From Ralstonia sp. UNC404CL21Col (lineage in GTDB: Bacteria > Pseudomonadota > Gammaproteobacteria > Burkholderiales > Burkholderiaceae), in NCBI RefSeq assembly GCF_000620465.1, contig NZ_JIBE01000004.1, positions 62,001 through 126,000 on the forward strand: 64,000 nucleotides of DNA, read 5' to 3'. The first letter of the stretch is position 1. Each line of letters opens with the position of its first letter. Of the stretch, positions 61,711 to 64,000 are shown one piece after another. The position numbers and the translations under genes were made by a program. The notes beneath the pieces are model-generated. The model was not told the origin of the DNA, made no database searches, and worked only from the letters and a program-made list of their open reading frames with translations.

Positions 61711-62166
61711 TTATTCCTCGACCTCGCTGCGCACCATCAACACCGGCTTGTTGGTCTTGCGCACCACGCCTTCGGCCACGCTGCCGAGCACCAGATGCTT
61801 GAGCCCGCGCCGGCCGTGCGTGCCGAGCACGATCAGGTCCGTCGCCGTCTCGTTGGCTTCCGCGACGATCGTTGCGGAGATCTGCCCTGGCGCGATGGAT
61901 TTTTCGAGCAGCTTGGTCGAATGCTTGACGCCCGCCGCGTCGAGCTTTTTCGAGACCTCGGCAAGCGTGTCGCGGCCGTAGTTGACGACCTGCTTGGCGT
62001 AGGCAATCGAGTCCGCGCCGACCATGTCGAAGGTGATGTCGCTGCTATCGGCAACGAAGAGGGCTTCGACCTCCGCGCCCGTCGCCTTGCTGACCACAAT
62101 CGCCTGGTGCAGCGCGAGGTAGGAGGCATGGCTGCCGTCGATGGCGAGCAGGATTCGCTGATACAT
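61711..62166 (-). CDS. universal stress protein, UspA family
   Basis: The 151-residue protein starts MYQRILLAIDGSHASYLALHQAI, a standard UspA first strand and helix. The nucleotide-binding motif is complete: GTHGRRGLKHLVLGSVAEGVV fits Gx2Gx9G(S/T). It is thus an ATP-binding type Usp. Such proteins help survival in stress and low oxygen. A longer in-frame open frame upstream belongs to the shadow of the alcohol dehydrogenase. An FNR-like box lies about 70 bases upstream of the ATG, suggesting control by oxygen. Confidence 0.93.
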   Translation of the reverse strand: MYQRILLAIDGSHASYLALHQAIVVSKATGAEVEALFVADSSDITFDMVGADSIAYAKQVVNYGRDTLAEVSKKLDAAGVKHSTKLLEKSIAPGQISATIVAEANETATDLIVLGTHGRRGLKHLVLGSVAEGVVRKTNKPVLMVRSEVEE

Positions 62167-62236
62167 GGTGGTCTCCAAGGCGTTGCGCAGTACGGCACCG
62201 CGTGTAATCAGCGTAGACAGCGTGGCGGCGGGGCGG

Positions 62237-62250
62237 TTGATGCGCGTCAA
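62237..62250 (-). promoter_or_regulatory. candidate FNR/ANR-type box upstream of the usp gene
   Basis: TTGATGCGCGTCAA matches the FNR/ANR pattern TTGAT-N4-ATCAA at 9 of 10 fixed positions. Its centre lies about 77 bases upstream of the usp ATG. On the minus strand a weak -10 (TACGCT, 62215-62210) stands at a distance that would put the box near -41.5. The box overlaps the last codons of the alcohol dehydrogenase. Confidence 0.4.
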
Positions 62251-63257
62251 AGGTCTTTCGACGCCACCTGCAGGACGGCAGCGCCCGCCACGCGCCCCGC
62301 GCGGAGGTCTTCCAAGGCGGTGTCGGCGTCTTGCAGCGGATAGGGCGTGACGTGAACCTGCAACGGGATGTCCGCTGCCACGCGCATAAGCGCGAGCCCG
62401 TCCGCCCGCGTCAGGTTTGCCACGGAGACCAGCTTGCGTTCTTCCCATAGCCACCGGTACGGAAATGCCGGGATGTCGCTCATGTGAATGCCGCCGCAAA
62501 CCACCGCGCCGCCCTTGACCACGGCCTGCAGCGCCTGCGGCACCAGCGCGCCGATCGGCGCGAAGATCAGCGCGGCGTCGAGCGGTTCCGGTGCGGCGTC
62601 GTCGCTCGCGCCTGCCCACTTGGCACCGGTGTCCCGCGCAAGTTGCTGGGCCGCTGCGTCGCCGGCGCGGGTGAAGGCGAAGACTTCGCGTTGCTCTGCC
62701 ACGGCAATCTGCGTGATGAGGTGGGCCGCCGCGCCAAAGCCGTAGATGCCGATCCTGCGCGCATCGCCTGCCATGCGCAGTGTGCGGTAGCCGATCAGCC
62801 CCGCGCAGAGCAGCGGCGCGGCGTGGGCATCGTCGTACCGCGCGGGAATCGGCAGGCAATATCGCGCGTCGCAGACGACGTATTGCGCATAGCCGCCGTC
62901 GCGCGTGTAACCGGTGAAGACGGGGTGGTCGCACAGGTTTTCGCGCCCGTGCAGGCAGTACGGGCAGGCGCCGCATGTCCAGCCGAGCCACGGCACGCCG
63001 ACGCGCTCGCCTGGGGCGGGGGCTGTCACGCCATCGCCGCACGACTCGACGATGCCGACAATTTCGTGACCGGGGATGAGCGATGGTTTCGGCGCGGTCA
63101 ATTCGCCGTCCACGATATGCAGGTCGGTACGGCAGACACCACACACCGATACCGCGATCCGGACTTCGCCGGGCCCTGGCGTGGGCATCGGCACGTCACG
63201 CCAGATCAATGGCGTTCCCGCGCGTTCCATCACCATGGCCTGCATCGATTCAGACAT
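62247..63257 (-). CDS. zinc-dependent alcohol dehydrogenase (medium-chain)
   Basis: The 336-residue protein has the medium-chain alcohol dehydrogenase layout. VCGVCRTDLH supplies catalytic zinc ligand Cys42, and PGHEIVG supplies His64. The structural zinc lobe CGACPYCLHGRENLC (C95, C98, C101, C109) is complete. The nucleotide-binding domain reads IGIYGFGAAAHLITQIA, where the usual GxGxxG is GFGAAA. It probably oxidises primary alcohols or reduces aldehydes with NAD(P). It lies 80 bases upstream of the usp gene on the same strand, an association also seen in low-oxygen gene sets. Confidence 0.93.
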   Translation of the reverse strand: MSESMQAMVMERAGTPLIWRDVPMPTPGPGEVRIAVSVCGVCRTDLHIVDGELTAPKPSLIPGHEIVGIVESCGDGVTAPAPGERVGVPWLGWTCGACPYCLHGRENLCDHPVFTGYTRDGGYAQYVVCDARYCLPIPARYDDAHAAPLLCAGLIGYRTLRMAGDARRIGIYGFGAAAHLITQIAVAEQREVFAFTRAGDAAAQQLARDTGAKWAGASDDAAPEPLDAALIFAPIGALVPQALQAVVKGGAVVCGGIHMSDIPAFPYRWLWEERKLVSVANLTRADGLALMRVAADIPLQVHVTPYPLQDADTALEDLRAGRVAGAAVLQVASKDL

Positions 63258-63410
63258 CGCTGTCTCCGAGGTTGGCGTGTCTGGTCAGTATGGATGCGTG
63301 CCCCTGAACTTCGTACCGCCAGTCGACCGTCCACTGCGCCAGATCAATCGGAATGCGCTGCCGCGCGCAATACTGAACGGGTGCGAGCAACGGCCATCGG
63401 TGTCCACGCA

Positions 63411-64000
63411 ATGTCTTCGCTGCTGTCTTTCTCGGTTGCCTTGGGCGTGGGGCTGGCGATCGGCCTTGAGCGCGAGCGCAGCCATGCCGACCGCGCGGAG
63501 TTGCCGGCGGGCATGCGAACGTTTGCGATCGCGGCGCTGGCGGGTGCCATTGCCGCAAGTTTGCCGATGCCCCTGGCCGTGCCGGCGGTGTTGCTGACGG
63601 TCGCGGTGTTGGCGGCGCTCGGATATCACCATTCGGCCAATGTCGATCCGGGCGTGACGACGGAACTCGCGCTTGTGGCAACCACGCTGTTGGGCGCCTA
63701 TGCCGTGAGCGAGCCCGAAATGACGGCAGGCCTCGGCACGGTCCTCCTAGTTCTGCTCTATGCCAAAGCGGGTTTGCATCGGTTTGCCCGTACGGTCATC
63801 ACCCAGCGCGAGCTGGCCGATCTGCTGATTCTTGCCGTGGCGGCATTGCTGATCTGGCCCGCGGTTCCCGACCGGAACATGGGGCCGCTGAACGCCTGGA
63901 ACCCGCATACGCTGTGGCTGGTCGTGCTGCTCGTCATGCTGACCGGCAACGCGGGGCATTTTGCGGCGCGATGGTTTGGCGAGCGCATCGGCTTGCCGCT
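63411..64000 (+). CDS. MgtC/DUF4010-family membrane protein, truncated by window end
   Basis: The visible 196 residues run past the right edge, so this is the N-terminal part only. The start MSSLLSFSVALGVGLAIGLERERSHADRAELPAGMRTFAIAALAGAIAA is typical of MgtC/SapB-type membrane proteins (GLAIGLERE, GxRT). Further membrane helices follow (LAVPAVLLTVAVLAALGYH, TTELALVATTLLGAYAVSE, GLGTVLLVLLYAKAGLHRFAR). The region ITQRELADLLILAVAALLIWPAVPD with NAWNPHTLWLVVLLVMLTGNAGHFAARWFG fits DUF4010. The function is not known. A GTG ten codons upstream is an alternative start; neither has a strong ribosome site. Confidence 0.8.
   Translation, partial: MSSLLSFSVALGVGLAIGLERERSHADRAELPAGMRTFAIAALAGAIAASLPMPLAVPAVLLTVAVLAALGYHHSANVDPGVTTELALVATTLLGAYAVSEPEMTAGLGTVLLVLLYAKAGLHRFARTVITQRELADLLILAVAALLIWPAVPDRNMGPLNAWNPHTLWLVVLLVMLTGNAGHFAARWFGERIGLP

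Noticed and set aside
1-64000. CRISPR arrays, tRNA or rRNA genes, insertion sequences
   Set aside because: None seen: no regularly spaced repeat arrays, cloverleaf sequences, transposase genes or IS ends could be recognised by reading.

Overview
The window reads as a high-GC betaproteobacterial replicon, most like Ralstonia or a close Burkholderiaceae relative. This is inferred from codon usage, the gene content of the type VI secretion (T6SS) cluster, the double-length UvrA and the general style of the proteins; no rRNA or tRNA is present to confirm it.

Layout. 1-5.4 kb holds housekeeping and uncharacterised genes: a small membrane protein, an MHYT-domain integral membrane sensor, an FtsK-type DNA translocase and a repeat-rich cytosolic protein. 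5.8-51.9 kb is a complete T6SS locus in five transcription blocks. Block 1 (minus, 13.7 to 5.8 kb) is tssJ-tssK-tssL-vgrG, then a small transthyretin-like protein, an M15-peptidase-like effector candidate and a periplasmic immunity candidate. Block 2 (plus, 14.1 to 34.5 kb) is a TPR lipoprotein-tssB-tssC-hcp-tssE-tssF-tssG-clpV-vgrG, then a DUF4123 adaptor, a VasX/MIX-type pore-forming effector candidate, a DUF6708-like membrane immunity candidate, a frameshifted immunity paralogue, a periplasmic OB-fold protein and tssA. Block 3 (minus, 44.5 to 34.5 kb) is tagX-PAAR-unknown membrane protein-tssM-tagF-ompA/tagL-GRDP/TIGR04222 membrane protein, with several ATGA overlaps. Block 4 (plus, 44.7 to 45.5 kb) is a TonB-like Ala/Lys-rich membrane protein. 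Block 5 (plus, 45.7 to 52.0 kb) is a third vgrG, an effector candidate joining an M23-like domain to a GH19/lysozyme-like domain, its periplasmic immunity candidate and a small basic exported protein. From 52 kb on come fliD, a fused double-length uvrA, a class II glutamine amidotransferase, a universal stress protein, a zinc alcohol dehydrogenase and the start of a MgtC/DUF4010 membrane protein that runs off the window.

How it works together. Baseplate (TssE, F, G, K, A), sheath (TssB, C), tube (Hcp), ATPase (ClpV) and membrane complex (TssJ, L, M, with TagL as the probable peptidoglycan anchor and TagX as the probable wall remodeller) are all present. Three VgrG spikes each head an effector-immunity module. 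Two modules look aimed at peptidoglycan with periplasmic immunity and one at membranes with membrane immunity. Effector and immunity genes look less GC-rich than the apparatus genes, as expected for exchanged cargo. The two divergent control regions of the locus (13.74-14.06 kb and 44.48-44.74 kb) share an AT-rich repeated element that may be the binding site of a cluster regulator.
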